64,000 nt of DNA from Corylus avellana (GCF_901000735.1 NC_081547.1:29313382-29377381); one strand, 5' to 3'; shown: positions 25,662 through 37,665, counted from the first letter of the stretch. Notes: generated by a model from the letters alone, not told the origin. A program made the numbers and translations.

Positions 25662-28600
25662 CTATGTTGGAGCAGAGAAGCTAAACCGAAAGCCAGTCTT
25701 CCCACGGTCATGGACATCTTGCTTGAGCATGTAGTAGAAATTACCCTGACAACAACATCAAGCCTCATTAGTTTAGAAACCTAGGTCCGAGTCTTGCTAA
25801 AACAAGTAGAAATATAGAAAGCATGAATCAGAGGAGCAGGGGAAGGCATTATTTTCAGGGAACATTGAGGAACTCATGCAAGAATATGCCAATCTATCAG
25901 ATCACATGGGATCACATCCCAGTTACAATTAAAAAGGAAGCAATACCTGCTTCATAACCCATTAAATAATATCACAGCAGAGTGCAGAGTGCAGAGTTGA
26001 GAGATATTTTAGGGAACTTTCAAAGAAGAATGTATAGAAGTTTTCTCTCCACTCACCCCCATTTATCTTTATTTCAATAAATAAATACAGAATACATAGT
26101 TGAGAAGCGTAGGGGAAAACTTCAAGGAGCATGACCGCAGGCACGCACATGAATAAATTAGGACTTTCAGATAATGTTAGCATCTATCACATGCTAGTAA
26201 CCATCCTAACTAAAACAGCTTTTAAGAAATTCCCAATAGGAGATAGTCACTTCAGATTTTGGAAGATAAGTATTCTATTAAATTTGTGGCAAAAGCACCA
26301 CATTTTGCAACTTAATTTCTTTCCTCAATAGAGATGACAATATCAATTAATTATGAAATTACTTCCAGCACAACCCCCGATCTTGTGTGAACATTGCATT
26401 CAGGCAGTACCATGGGTGAAAACCAGAAATCTGAGACAAGTGTCCAGAACACCAAGCACAACATATGAGGATTTCCTTCCTCAATCATATAACACTGACC
26501 ATATTACACTTGATTGCTTGCTTTAAAATAAAGAAAATCAAAATAGATAACTCACCTCTAGGCGGAAAATTTTGGTGGGGACAACAACCCCGACTCCTAC
26601 AGAGCTTCGGAATGACTCCAAGAACTTACGAAAAGAGAAATTTTGGAACTCATTCTCTGTTAATTGAGCGAGGTTTCCAGCACCAGCAAAAATGTGTCCA
26701 TGGACTCCATGTTCTCTTAACCACTTAATTGGAAGGTCAAAAGAAAGGTCTGCAAAAGCAGTAACAGCAAGGTCTCCACCAATAAAATCCCTTCCAGGAA
26801 AATCAGAACTCTCATCATTAGATTTATCTCTAATTTGCCTTCGTGGCTCTGTGGGTCCCAGTCCTCTTGTCTTAAATCCCCACACAGTTGTTGGGCCTCC
26901 AATAGTGCAAACTGGAGAGAAATCACCACCTAAGAAGAACCTTTCCGGCAGGGGCGAGGGCTTGTCCAAGAATCCACGGCCCCATGGAAATAAAACACCA
27001 CCAGAGATCCCAAAGTTGAGTGCAGCGTGATAAAACCCAAAAGGGATAGCATATCGAAGATCAAACTCCTGGTAAAGATAGAAAAATTCTATAAGAAATG
27101 ATACATAGAGAGAACTTGACTAGAATGAAGTTAGATCAGCTTCAAAACTATAATCCTTACGGCGAAAACCACAACAATAAATCAACTAATTGGAATACCA
27201 TATCATGGGCGTATCTGTGTGTGAGTACATATGACAAACCAAAAGGCAAAGATTTACTGAAATATCCTCTGAGCAGGTAGGCGCTACCTTGCTTCAATGC
27301 CGTATATAGTTCATGGAAAGTAGAAGTCTTCAACTAATAGACAAGTAATTGTTGTCTTTTATGTATTCATTTTTATTTCTCATAATTGCATAACCATGAA
27401 TATAAATAGCTTTGTTGTTTAGAGCAGAAGCAAGATAATCTAATTATACAAGGATTTACCAATTTCACTTCATCTAATTGAGATTTTTTATTTTTAAAAG
27501 AGAGTTTTTATTCATCAATTTCTTTATTCTATTCAACAATTTCAATAAAGAGAAATTGGGCTCCCCAAACTCATAAAACTGGAAAGTCCAAATGTAATAC
27601 TAATCCCCATTAGCAGGATGTGGTCAATTGGATTGTAAGAACCTATTACTCACACTAATTGCATTATAATTCATACAAATTCGTAGGATAGACTCAAAAT
27701 GGGTCTAACCAGATTGAGAAACTTTAGAGGGATTTTTTGCGGGTTGGAGTTGGTGATGAGTTCAAGTTCCATTTAGTCAGTTGGTTCAAGATTGAGAAAT
27801 GCTAGAAGTACACAACTTTACCAAGAGATGGGGCCAAAATGATGTGGAGCTCATTCATTAGAGAGGATCAAAACAATTAATTAAAAGAAATGTTGCGAGT
27901 ACCAATGAATAAGCTCCAAATTATTTTGGTACCCATCACTTGGTAAAAAATTTGGTACCTATAGCATTTATCTTCAAAATTTGTTCTCTGAAATGCTCCA
28001 GTGGTTTGGGTGTTAGAAATCTAATTTAGTTTAACTGAGCTTTTTGGGAAAATGGTTATGGTGTTATGCTACAAAGAGGCAGGCTTTGTGGAGATCAATG
28101 GTGAAAACCAAATATGATAGCACGAGAGGAGGTTGGTGTTCTAATGAGGTTGTGGGACCCTTCGGGGTGGGGGTGTGGAAATACATAAGAAGGGGTAGGG
28201 ATTTTTCTCTAGATTTTTCATATGTGAGGTGGGAAACTGGTTGAAGATCAAGTTTTTGCATGATTTGTGGTGTGAGGACCATCCCTCGAAGGCATCTTTT
28301 TTGGAATTGTTCAATATTGCTCGTTGTAAGGAGGTTGGGTGGCTGATCATGTGCAATTTTCTAATGGGAATCTTCAATGGAATATATTTTTTTACCAAAC
28401 CAGTGCTTGATTGGGAGGTAGACTTGGTCACTTCATTCTTTGATCTTTTATATTCTCTTAGGTTGAGACAAGGCGGCAAGGATAAAATTTGTTGGATTCC
28501 CTCCAAAAGGTTAATGTTTGAAGAAATATATTTTTATCATGCACTTTGCACTCCCACAGGCTCCCCATTTCCCTATAAGAGCATTTGGAGATATAAGGCC

Positions 28601-31583
28601 TCTTCGATAGTGCCATTTTTTGTGTGAAAAATAGCACTAGGGAAGATCCTTACTTTAGACAATTTGAGAAAGAGGAACATAATAGTGGTGGATTGGTGTT
28701 GTATGTGCAAGAGAAGTGGAGAGAGCATAGATCATCTTCTTCTACATTGTGAAGTTGTGAGAGAATTATGGATTTTGATATTGTCTTTTTGGTGCAGAGT
28801 AGGTCAGGCAGTAGGGTTGTTGGCTAGCTGGAGAGATAAGTTGAAAAGCAGTAACATTTTGAAAGTTTGAAGGCTAGCACCTTTGTGCTTAATGTGGTGA
28901 ATTTGGAGAGAGAACGGAACACGAAGAACTTCAAATATTGCATGATTTCAGTGGCAAAACTAAAGACCATTACGTCCAAATCCCTTTATGCCTGGATGGC
29001 GGCGTACAATAGTACTCACTTTTCTGGTTTTACTTAATTTTTGGACTTGTGCTCTTTGTTTCCTCCCAAATTGAGGTCACTCCTGCATACTTCTTGTGTA
29101 CTAGAGTTGTGCCCCTCTGCACTTTTTATTGAGATTGATTTACTTATCAAAAAAGACTCATTACAATTCACATACCAATTGAGCTACATAAATTAATCAA
29201 TGATTTTTTAACAGAAAAATTGGCTTGGACAATTGAAGTAGTATAAGGAAAAGCACAGTATCAGTAATGAACCTGTCGCAAAAATCGCAAGCTCCGATGA
29301 TCTGGTGTGAGGCCACCTACTTGAGTGGTAGAAACAAAAGCATATCCTTTAATAGGCCTCACAGCTGAATTCCTCCTGTCAATCTTAAATGTGTATTTTA
29401 AAGATGAAAGCAAACTGTGTCCAAGCTGCCTCCTTACTGACCTGGATGACATTTGTGATGGATCCGTTAAGGCACGCCATCCAAGATTGTATACCAAGTC
29501 ATGGTACCTGGTGGAAAACAAGCCAAGAGAAAGGCCCAAGAATCGTTCTCTGTAAGAAGAGAACTCTTGCCAATCTTGGGAAAGCAGGGATACTCGTGCC
29601 AGCAGAGGAGTTGAAAATCCTCTGAATCTGGGCAGAAACACACCAGCACTAACCTCCGATGTCTGGTTGGGACCATATGCCAAAGAACCATCCCACAGAT
29701 CCCCATAACCGAACCAGTTTTTATACTTAAGTGAACCTTCGACCGTCCAAGATCTAGCCTACAAAAGCATTATACAAATATAAAAATCATATACATGTAG
29801 CATGATAGCAGCCAGCTTAACATTACAATATTGCATAAACTCTCAAGTTTGTTTGTAGTCACTAGTCCATGCAGACAATATTGCATCAAGCTGAAAGTGC
29901 ATCTCCTTTCATATTTGGCCATATGAGAGTGTACATGCTGATAAATGTAGTCGTGCCTATTTAATTAAGCATTTGTAAGTGAGGCATGCTATGTACACTA
30001 CATAGGCAACAAAAAAGCCTGCTCCAGCCTCATGGGTAAGGCAAAAAGGTAGTCAAACAAACAATCTTGTGAACAGCCATACAAACACAGAATATTAAGG
30101 TAGCTCTCCCTCACCAGTCACCAAACCATATAACTTGTCACTGTAGACCAATTGAGTATGAAGAAATTAAGAAGATCCAGCAATAAAGCGAAGGGCTCAC
30201 AGGCACACCATTCATAAAAATAAGAAGAAAAAAAAAAGGCTCACACGCACACCAACCAAAATTGCACCTTCCTCCCATCCACAATCCTCAACAAAATAAA
30301 TCAATCAACAGTATTTGCTACTTTCTGCTGCCCTTCTACATCCCCAGCGAACTCTCTCACCCCCCTTCAAAAAAAAAAAAAAAAGAGAGAAAATAATTAA
30401 CTTTTTTCTCAATAGAACAACCCAGCCTTCAGGCTCATACAACTTGAATCTATGACAGGTAACGACAAAGTGCGTTCAGGGCTTTGTAACCAGATTGCAG
30501 ACATAACTCCTAACCTACTCAACAATTCACCTGGCTGGCCCCTAAAAAACACCACACTACGCTGTTAAAGTCAGATTGCCCATAAGCAATAGCAAAGTGC
30601 CGACGAAAATATGTAACATTTTGAAATGTGAATGCAATTATGTTATCAGTATATCTACATAGATTCCCAACTTTCAAGCCTAAATTAACATTTTCATCTC
30701 TACACTATGCATACATACATCTTTCTACAAATTTTCTTTGCCATCTTCCACCAGTTTCTCAGTAACTAAACATTTTGAAATGTGAATGCAATTATGTGAA
30801 TGTGAATGTGAATGCAATTATGTTATCAGTATATCTACATAGATTCCCAACTTTGAAGCCTAGATTAACATTTTCATCTCTACACTATGCATACATACAT
30901 CTTTCTACAAATTTTCTTTGCCATCTTCCACCAGTTTCTCAGCAACTAAACACAGCGCTAACTCATTCATCAGAATAAGGAAAACCCTAACCTTAACACA
31001 AACATCAAAACCCTCAAAAACACAGCAAAAGACACCGTACCGTGGTCTTCATGTAAGCCCCAAGGTCACCGGAGAGAGGGCTACTGGTCTCGACAACATC
31101 GACGATGACATTCGCGGTCCCGGGAAGCTCCGGCGGGCCCGAATCAAGCGTGACCCTAACGGATTCGAAAATCTCGAGCTGTTGAAGCCTCGCATTGGCA
31201 ATCCCCGCCGCCTCGAGCAGACCTTGCAATGTGGTGGCTTTCTTCAATCCCTCGAGCTCGGCCTCGATGAGCGAGTCCTTAGTCCGCGTGTTTCCCTTAA
31301 TCAAAACGTCGTGGACTCGGAGAGGGACCTTCTCGCTCTGCATTCGGCGGAAGAGGTTGTCCATCTTCGACTTATGCGCGCGGATTTGGGACTCTCGGGA
31401 GAGAGGCTTCGGCGGCGGTTCTTGCTCCTCTTCGTCGTCGTCGTCTTCTTCTTCGTCCTCCTCTTCGTCATCGACGACATCGTTTTCTTCTTCTTGGACA
31501 TTTGAGGGGTCTTGGTGTTCTTCTCCGTCGGTGTTAGGGTTTGGCGGGATTTGGGGTTGTTCCTCTTCGGCTGAGTCTGCCAT
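25662..31583 (-). CDS. SAM50: SAM50-like OMP85 outer-membrane assembly protein
   Basis: Core of the mitochondrial sorting and assembly machinery that folds beta-barrel proteins into the outer membrane. Four exons (31041-31583, 29273-29758, 26556-27068, 25662-25745), 541 residues, all GT-AG and phase 0. It has an acidic N-terminus (about 31-55, runs of D/E), one POTRA-like domain (about 88-166: RVHDVLIKGNTRTKDSLIE to ANVIVDVVE), then an OMP85 barrel (about 190-541) with the conserved L6-type motif as VWGF (405-408, in VWGFKTRG) and a C-terminal FRFSFSAPT strand. A single POTRA and lack of a plastid transit peptide favour SAM50 over OEP80/TOC75. The ATG at 31583 precedes MADSAEEEQ; in-frame codons upstream contain no ATG. 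Intron 2 (2.2 kb) has taken up a LINE fragment and a MITE, and intron 1 carries a tandem duplication. Confidence 0.92.
27793..27972. mobile_element. Small foldback MITE in SAM50 intron 2
   Basis: About 180 bp. The left end (GAGAAATGCTAGAAGTAC, then TTTACCAAGAGATGGGG) is mirrored on the right (ATTTGGTACCTATAGCATTT), giving inverted arms of about 60-70 bp. Non-coding; immediately left of the LINE fragment in the same intron. Confidence 0.6.
28030..29154 (+). pseudogene. 5'-truncated, frameshifted LINE (non-LTR retrotransposon) 3' end
   Basis: Fragments of the region C-terminal to reverse transcriptase in plant L1-type LINEs, read in several frames: LGKWLWCYAT and GGWCSNEVVGPFGVGVWKYI (about 28044-28240), then FLHDLWCEDHPSKASFLELF, DWEVDLVTSFFDLLYSLRLR and CWIPSK (28229-28627), then the zf-RVT-like WCCMCKRSGESIDHLLLHCE (about 28690-28755), then WRERN and YAWMAAYNS. 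Stops and shifts at about 28240, 28627 and 28870 make it dead. It ends in TTACTTATCAAAAAA at 29154, the usual short A-tail. It lies opposite to its host gene, inside intron 2. No clear target duplication found. Confidence 0.85.
30616..30950. repeat. Tandem duplication in SAM50 intron 1
   Basis: A roughly 155-bp block starting ACATTTTGAAATGTGAATGC (30616) is repeated from about 30770 and ends ...CACCAGTTTCTCAGCAACTAAACAC. The second copy has an extra GTGAAT-type mini-expansion near its start. The copies are nearly identical, so the event is recent. Confidence 0.9.
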
Positions 31584-31827
31584 GCCGAGCGATAAAAGGG
31601 AGTAGGAGCGGCGGTGGGTGAATTGTATCAAATCGAAGTGACAGTCTTTGGCAGTGCCATGGACAATAAGATCAGTCTGCGTTTCGTTATTTATTTATTT
31701 TAGCTTTAATTTTTTTTTACTAATAATGTTATTTAGTACACCGTAACACACAATTTGGACAATATCGTAGTAAAAATCACTCTCTTTTTTTTTAATGTAA
31801 AATTAATTTACTTGGTACACTGATATG

Positions 31828-31955
31828 CAATAAGCTCTTTGTGGGTGTAAAAATGTTAACACAACTCCTTATAGTATGCAAAACTAACAAATAAGTCCTT
31901 GATGCAAGGACTTATTTGTTATTTTTATCCCACAAACAGGTTATTGCAAATAACA
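31828..31955. mobile_element. Foldback element with perfect inner hairpin
   Basis: AACAAATAAGTCCTTG (31886-31901), a 3-nt loop, and its exact complement CAAGGACTTATTTGTT (31905-31920). Outer sequence (CAATAAGCTCTTTGTGGG and CCCACAAACAGGTTATTG) extends the symmetry imperfectly to about 128 bp, as in a MITE. Confidence 0.6.
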
Positions 31956-31984
31956 AATAACATGTGGGGCTTTCATAATATTTT

Positions 31985-32513
31985 GAGTTAATTATCTTCT
32001 TAGTACCTAGGTTTTCACGTTTTTATTTTTTCTCACCTATATTTTAATTTGTATTACATATAGTATCTGACTTATGGGTAAGTACTAATTTAGTACTTAT
32101 GTCAACCAAACTAACATATTGTCATGGGGTGGTTTCGACCATCCTTAATGGCCAATTTGGAGGTAATCGAATCACTCATAAGGTCCTTAGGAGCGGTTCA
32201 ACCACTTCCAATAGCCAAAAAAGGGTGGCAGCCACCCTGCAGATGCCATGGGAGTGGTCAAACCACCTTCAAACTGGGCATAGGGGTGGCCAAAACCATC
32301 CCCATTACAATTCGTTAGTTTGGCTAACAGAAGTACTAAACTGATATTTACCTATAAGTCATGTATCATCTGTGATACGAATTAAAACCTAAGTGGAAAT
32401 ACCTATAAGTCATGTATCATCTGTGATACGAATTAAAACCTAAGTGAAAATAAAAGAAAAAAAAGAAAAGAAAAAGAGAGTGAAAACATAAGTACTAAAA
32501 AGATAATTAACCT
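31985..32513. mobile_element. Mutator-like MITE with 9-bp target duplication
   Basis: 529 bp flanked by an exact 9-bp repeat TAATATTTT (31976-31984 and 32514-32522). Inverted ends: left GTTAATTATCTTCTTAGTAC, right complementary to GTTAATTATCTTTTTAGTAC, with symmetry continuing through GTTAGTTTGG/CCAAACTAAC. The core has GGGGTGG/CCACCC motifs. The right arm carries a 51-bp internal direct duplication (about 32350-32450, ACCTATAAGTCATGTATCAT twice). Non-coding; lies between two divergent genes. Confidence 0.85.
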
Positions 32514-33893
32514 TAATATTTTATACAACAAGGAGCTTATTGCAAACACTATAACAATACAAAACGTATCTCATGTATTCTTTTTACAATAGGTGTTACA
32601 TGTTGTATTATTATTGATGCTTTTGTACCATTTTAACAATTTTCATTAAAATCTTAAATGGAAGTGTGGATGGTGGGTGATTTATCATTTATACTTATCG
32701 TGAGAAGTTTTAAACCACTTTTAAAATCTTGGGAAGCGATGCAATAACAATGACTAGTTTTGCACGTTTCATCTAAAAATGAAGAAATGAGCGACGAATA
32801 CTAATAACTTGTTTGAAATTGCATTAAGAAATTAAATTACTATAATACATTAAAAAACCGTGCAAGATCCCAGTGCACTTCTTTGACTTTTTTGCTTAAA
32901 AAAACAAAAAACTTATTTTGCTTTAGAAAAGCAAGATAAGTTTTTTTTTTGTTTTTTTTTTTCTTCTAAAAGGCTATTTTTGATATATATATTTTTTCTT
33001 TTATAAATAAAATTTATATTTTTCAACGCCATCATAACCGGACTTTAAATTCAGAAGAGACATAGGCTTTCTCTTTACAGAGTTCTTTAGATTAATTTTA
33101 GATTAATTATTCTATATTACCTTTATAACTCAAAAAATCGAGTAAGACGTAGCATTTACAGGTAGAGGGATAATTGGGTTAAACAAGTAATCATATTTAA
33201 AACATAATTACAATTATCGTAAACTTGCTAGAGTAAATGTTGAGTGAGAGTCGAGTGAAGTCGTTGTTTCATCTCACATGAGCGATTGTCACGCAAAAGT
33301 TAAGCGAAATTTTTTATTCAACATGTTAATCTCCAAATACAAATTTTGAGCGAGTTTTCATAAAATGCGAATTTTGAACGAAATTTCAAACTATACTCAA
33401 CTCACTAAACTACTATCAATTACAAACTCGAAGGACTAATATTTTGACATTAAGATTTACTAACTTAGTTTTTATCATATTTTATCTTACTTTAAAAGGG
33501 ATAAATGCTAATTCTATAGAATCCTAATAATCTCATTTGAAAATGATAGTTGAGATTTGAGAAAATTTATATTTGATAGAACACCTCAACATCCCTTTAT
33601 TTTTATTTTCCGTTTTATCTTTGTTGTCACAATCTTGGCCTTTAAAGAGAAAAAAAGGAAGGAAAATATCATAGCGGTCATGATGATCAGGTCATCTTAA
33701 TCAATTGTCCCTGTCCCTCCCACGTGTCTATAAACAGAACAAGAAAGGATCCACAAATTGTGTCCGAGCGATCACGCACAAGACATCCCAAAAATTCAAA
33801 GCAAACGCCTAGATTTCCCGGAACGCAAATTCAAATTAGGGCCTTGGCTCGAGACCGCCATCACCATCTTCCAACTCTGCTCCAAACTTTTCC

Positions 33894-36646
33894 ATGGCCA
33901 ACGACCCTAATGACCTCTTCTCCTCCTTAATATCAGACATCAAAACCTACTCTGGCAAAGACCCTCTTCTCCCTTGGCTCCGGTATATCCAATTTCTCTG
34001 CTTCTGTGTGTGTGCGTGCGTGTGTGTTCGTTTTATTAATTTGCGTCTCTCTCTTATTTTTTTTGGTTTGGGATTTGTGTTTTTGGCTATAGAGGGATCC
34101 GAAAGTTGAAAGAGTCGCTGCCTTCGCAGCTTCTGAACGAGAAGCTCCCCAGGTTTTTGCAGAAGTGCGCGCAGACCTTTGAGTCCGATCGGCGTTACAG
34201 AAATGACTTACGCTACCTCCGCGTTTGGTTACAGTTGGTAATCGATAAACCCATCACTCTTTTCATCATCTATGATTTTATATTCTGGGTCCTCCAGTTT
34301 CGGTTTAGTTTCGTAGCCGTTGTTTGGTTCCTGCGAAAATGGAAGATTAAATTTGGAATCTGATGGTTAAGTTGTTTTAGTTGCCCAAAATGTAGTTATG
34401 TGTTTACATGTGCTTTGTGAGTAGATGGATTTTGTTGATGATCCGAGAGCGCTTTTGAGGACCCTGGAGGTGAATCACATCGGGACAAAACGGTCTTTGT
34501 TCTACCTGGCATATGCTCTTTACTACGAGAAGATCAAGAAATTTGAGGAGGCTGAGAAAATGTACCATTTGGGGGTGCAGAAGTAAGTTTTCTCCTACAT
34601 TTTTAGAGCTTATTGGGGCGTTTGAATGTCCAAAAGAAATCGAATCCTTCCACATTTGTTCATATTGGGTTTGAGTGAACGATTAATTCCTTTATAAAGT
34701 AGCTGAATTGAAAAATTAGCGAGTTGATTGGAAATGGTAACCATCATGTTTAACAAAAATGTTCACTTTCAGGTTCTATGCATACAATGTTTCTAAAAAA
34801 GGCCCTATGTTCTTGCGATGCTCAATGGTTTCTGTTCCATATGTATGAATTCTGACTATGTTTAGTGCTCTAACGTTTTATATCTTGTTTGCTGTGCTGG
34901 AATATTACCCATATGTTTTAGACTATATGCTATAGGAAAATAATTGAAGAGTGTAATTAATATATGGGAGACTGTAATTTATATTTGCAATTGAGAGGCC
35001 TTTCAATCAATGTTTCAAAGTCTGTTTTGAAGTGTATCTCGCATACTTTCTTTGTGGGTAGCAGCAATTGCAATGTTTCAAAGTCTAATGGATTGTTGAG
35101 CTAATTTTTTATTACTGAAATAGTAACCTTACATTGTATTTGACTAATTTTTGTTGCGAGAATTTTGAACTTGCCAGTGCCACTAGATCATAGTTTAGAA
35201 ACTCGGTAAACAAACCATTTATCACATATATTTACTCTTATTATTTAATGCGTTGACATAATAATGACCAGTTCAAGTATTTGGATGGTATAGGATACTT
35301 TCTTTTTGTTTTTTCGTGAGGCTTGGAAAATACTTGCATTCACCTTCAAATTGACTGCTAAGCAGCCTTGCAGAGCCTATGGATGAGTTGCAGAAATCAT
35401 ATGAGCAGTTCCTTCACCGGATGGAGAGATACAAGAACAAGAGGACCCTGGTAGTGCTTTTTAAGGTTTTGTGTATTGGGCCTGTGTTACTAGTTAGTTA
35501 GAGTCCTTGGTTATCTAACTATGATCAGACATCCTGCAGCGCCAGGAAGGAAGAACTGCCAAAGGGTTTTTATCTGGTTGCAGCATCCCTCCCAATGGCA
35601 GTATAACTGAAGAAAACAAAGAAAATATATGCAGAGTTGAGGGAAGGTATTTAATGGAATCTAATTATACCGGGGTTTCAGAAAACTCTTGCGACGATAG
35701 AACAAGTCAAGATCTGTCCACAAAGAAGGAATCTATTGGAAAGATTGGACCTGGAAGTATCTCTAAGCAACAGGCAACTACCAAAAGAGAGTCAGATGGA
35801 CAGAGGATGTTTTGCACTGATGATACGGTTGCGGTGAAGTTTGTAGACTCTGTCATTGTTGGAAAGTCTGAAGCTGAAGATGCTTGCCATCATGGGCTGG
35901 TTGAGCCTACGATAAATATGAAGGAGGCTATGAATGTCATCAACAGCATGTTTCGAGAACCTATAGAGACAGCTCCAGTTGGTAGGAGATCACGCACAAG
36001 CCAACCAAAAGAAGAAGGTTCTTCAATCCTGCAGCATGGTAGAACTGAAAATTGCCTGCCTCAACAAGAACCTTTTGCAATATACGTTGACGATGAAGTA
36101 AGTAGTGAAATTGGAGAGAGAAATGAGGAGAAGGATAACCTTGAGCAGAATGATGTTGAAAGTATGACAGAAGGTTCCCTTTCTTCTGCTTCACGTGGAA
36201 ATGCTTTTGTGTTTCCTAGCCCAAAGGATCTTGCACCTGAGAGCTCGCCGCAACCAAAGTTTAGAGAGGACACAGTTGTTTGTAGGTTTGTTGGGTCAAC
36301 TATTTTAGATGAGCCGGTCGAAGTTGAAAATGTTTGCCACCATGGCTTAGTAGACCCCACAATCAACTTGAAGGAGGCTATGGATGATATAAATAACATG
36401 TTTGGGAAGCCAATGGATTTTGTTAGGACCAAGAGATTGAGAAAGCAGGACAAAGCACCCGAAAGTAAAAAAGAATTTGGTGGGTTTTCAATACTTTCTG
36501 ATGATGACTTGGAACACCAAGAAGTTCAGCTGCGGTCAAACTTATCTGGAACATCAAGAGAATGTGATCTGTTTGAGCCAACAGTGTTTACAAAGGAGGC
36601 CATGGATGACATAAATAAGCTGTTTGGCATGCCATTGGATTTTTAA
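33894..36646 (+). CDS. Mad3/BUB1-homology spindle checkpoint protein, BMF3-like
   Basis: Plant BUB1/MAD3-family protein, expected at kinetochores in the spindle assembly checkpoint; it lacks a kinase domain. Five exons (33894-33982, 34093-34237, 34425-34582, 35366-35450, 35540-36646), 527 residues, all GT-AG and in phase. The Mad3/BUB1 homology region I (TPR-like) is at about 10-155: LLPWLRGIRKLKESLP, YLRVWLQLMDFVDDPRALL, LFYLAYALYYEKIKKFEEAE. A KEN sequence (186-188, EENKENI) follows, as in APC/C-inhibiting MAD3/BUBR1 proteins. The long last exon has a module occurring three times: 254-302, 403-453 and the C-terminus 505-527, with consensus EPTxxxKEAMDDINxMFGxPxDF. Similarity in architecture is to Arabidopsis BMF3 (At5g05510, recalled). 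It is divergent from SAM50, as I recall for Arabidopsis neighbours. Start is the first ATG. Confidence 0.87.
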
Positions 36647-37048
36647 AAACAGGTAAAGTGCTATAGGTGTTACAAAATTTTGGATTTGTTGTTAACAGCA
36701 AAAAAGAAAATCAGTCAGCCATGCTTTTGATCTGGCCCCATGTGTTTGAAAGTGAATTGTTTTAGAGTCCATGGATTTATTTTTCTTAATGAGTTTTCTG
36801 TGTGTATTTATGCTGTTTTATCTTCAAATTTCAGCAGAAGCTCATTGTTATCTCAATGATGTGTCCTTTGTATCCCTTGTGTGTTCTACAGCAGTAGTAA
36901 ATATCATTTTGTAATGCATGCAAAACATTTAAGTTTATTCATTTATTCAATCAAATAGCACACATTGGCAACATATTCCTATCCAAACTGATAGATCAAC
37001 ACTTAATACAAAGATTACTCAAGGACCAAACAGCAATTGTTAGCAATA
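36647..37048. other. Tail-to-tail spacer, BMF3-like and Ole e 1-like A
   Basis: Only 402 bp separate the two stop codons, so the 3' UTRs probably abut or overlap. T-rich and A-rich signals lie on either side. No further gene. Confidence 0.6.
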
Positions 37049-37582
37049 TTAGTTGTGAGGTTTGATAGGGCAATAAGCTGGACGGAAAGCCAAGGGGCCT
37101 GCAGCATAGATCACAGCCTCATAGTTCTTTCCAATCAGTTTCTTCTCTTCATAACGAAGAGGAGAGCCGTAGAGTCCATAATTAACATTGGTGGGGTTGC
37201 TGCAGTTTACAACAGGAGATGAAAGGAGTTTCACTTTGCACGCTTGGAGGGGATGCTCCAATATAGAGTTACTCATCTTGAATCCCTCCAGTGGTGCATA
37301 GAAGTAGCCATTTTCGTTTGCTTCAAAAGCCTCGTAGAAGCTGACTCTTTTTTTGTGGTCCTTGCAGACTACACCTACTTTAGCCGAAGGGATGGGCTTG
37401 GCTCCAGTCAAAGACCATGTTCCTACGTGCTCGCAGCTCTGGCAGTAGACAATGCCTTCCACCACCACTTCTGTTTTGTTCTCTGGTGTTTTTGTTGGGA
37501 CATCTCCAATAGCAGCTATGGAAGGGAAGGCCAAAGGGAGGAGCAGGAGTGAGAAGAGGACTACAAGGTGGCTGCTTCCCAT
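37049..37582 (-). CDS. Ole e 1/extensin-like secreted protein A
   Basis: 177 residues in one exon. Secreted cell-wall protein of the pollen Ole e 1 family; biochemical role not established. Signal peptide about 1-24 (LVVLFSLLLLPLAFPSIAA). Core family features: VEGIVYCQSCEHVGTWSLTG, AKPIPSAKVGVVCKD, ENGYFYAPLEGF and the C-terminal AGPLAFRPAYCP; cysteines near the start and end could form disulfides. Start: the ATG at 37582 fits the signal peptide; in-frame sequence upstream has no ATG. Next to a paralogue (39570-40073), same strand, about 2 kb away. A TATA box and a conserved upstream block are shared with that copy. In Arabidopsis the recalled counterpart (At5g05500, MOP10) is a root-hair-type gene, and the promoter block here is consistent with that. 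Confidence 0.95.
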   Translation of the reverse strand: MGSSHLVVLFSLLLLPLAFPSIAAIGDVPTKTPENKTEVVVEGIVYCQSCEHVGTWSLTGAKPIPSAKVGVVCKDHKKRVSFYEAFEANENGYFYAPLEGFKMSNSILEHPLQACKVKLLSSPVVNCSNPTNVNYGLYGSPLRYEEKKLIGKNYEAVIYAAGPLAFRPAYCPIKPHN

Positions 37583-37665
37583 TCTCTTCGATGAGTAATT
37601 GTTGCTTAGAGAATAGAGATCACTTTTGTGAGGAAATGCCTGTGTGAAGAGAGATTTTAGAGTTG

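Larger units (their letters stand above)
31584..33893. other. Shared spacer between divergent SAM50 and BMF3-like genes
   Basis: Head-to-head promoter region of about 2.3 kb. It holds a foldback with a perfect hairpin (31886-31920), a Mutator-like MITE (31985-32513) and AT-rich sequence. No coding exon seen. The proximal promoter of the + strand gene is probably within 33600-33893. Two G-box-like CACGTG-related sites occur (CCACGTGTC near 33719). Confidence 0.55.

Noticed and set aside
30918..31605. Long + strand frames rich in Ser or Val/Phe
   Set aside because: Antisense of SAM50 exon 1; the repetitive look comes from the GAA/GAC codons of the acidic N-terminus.
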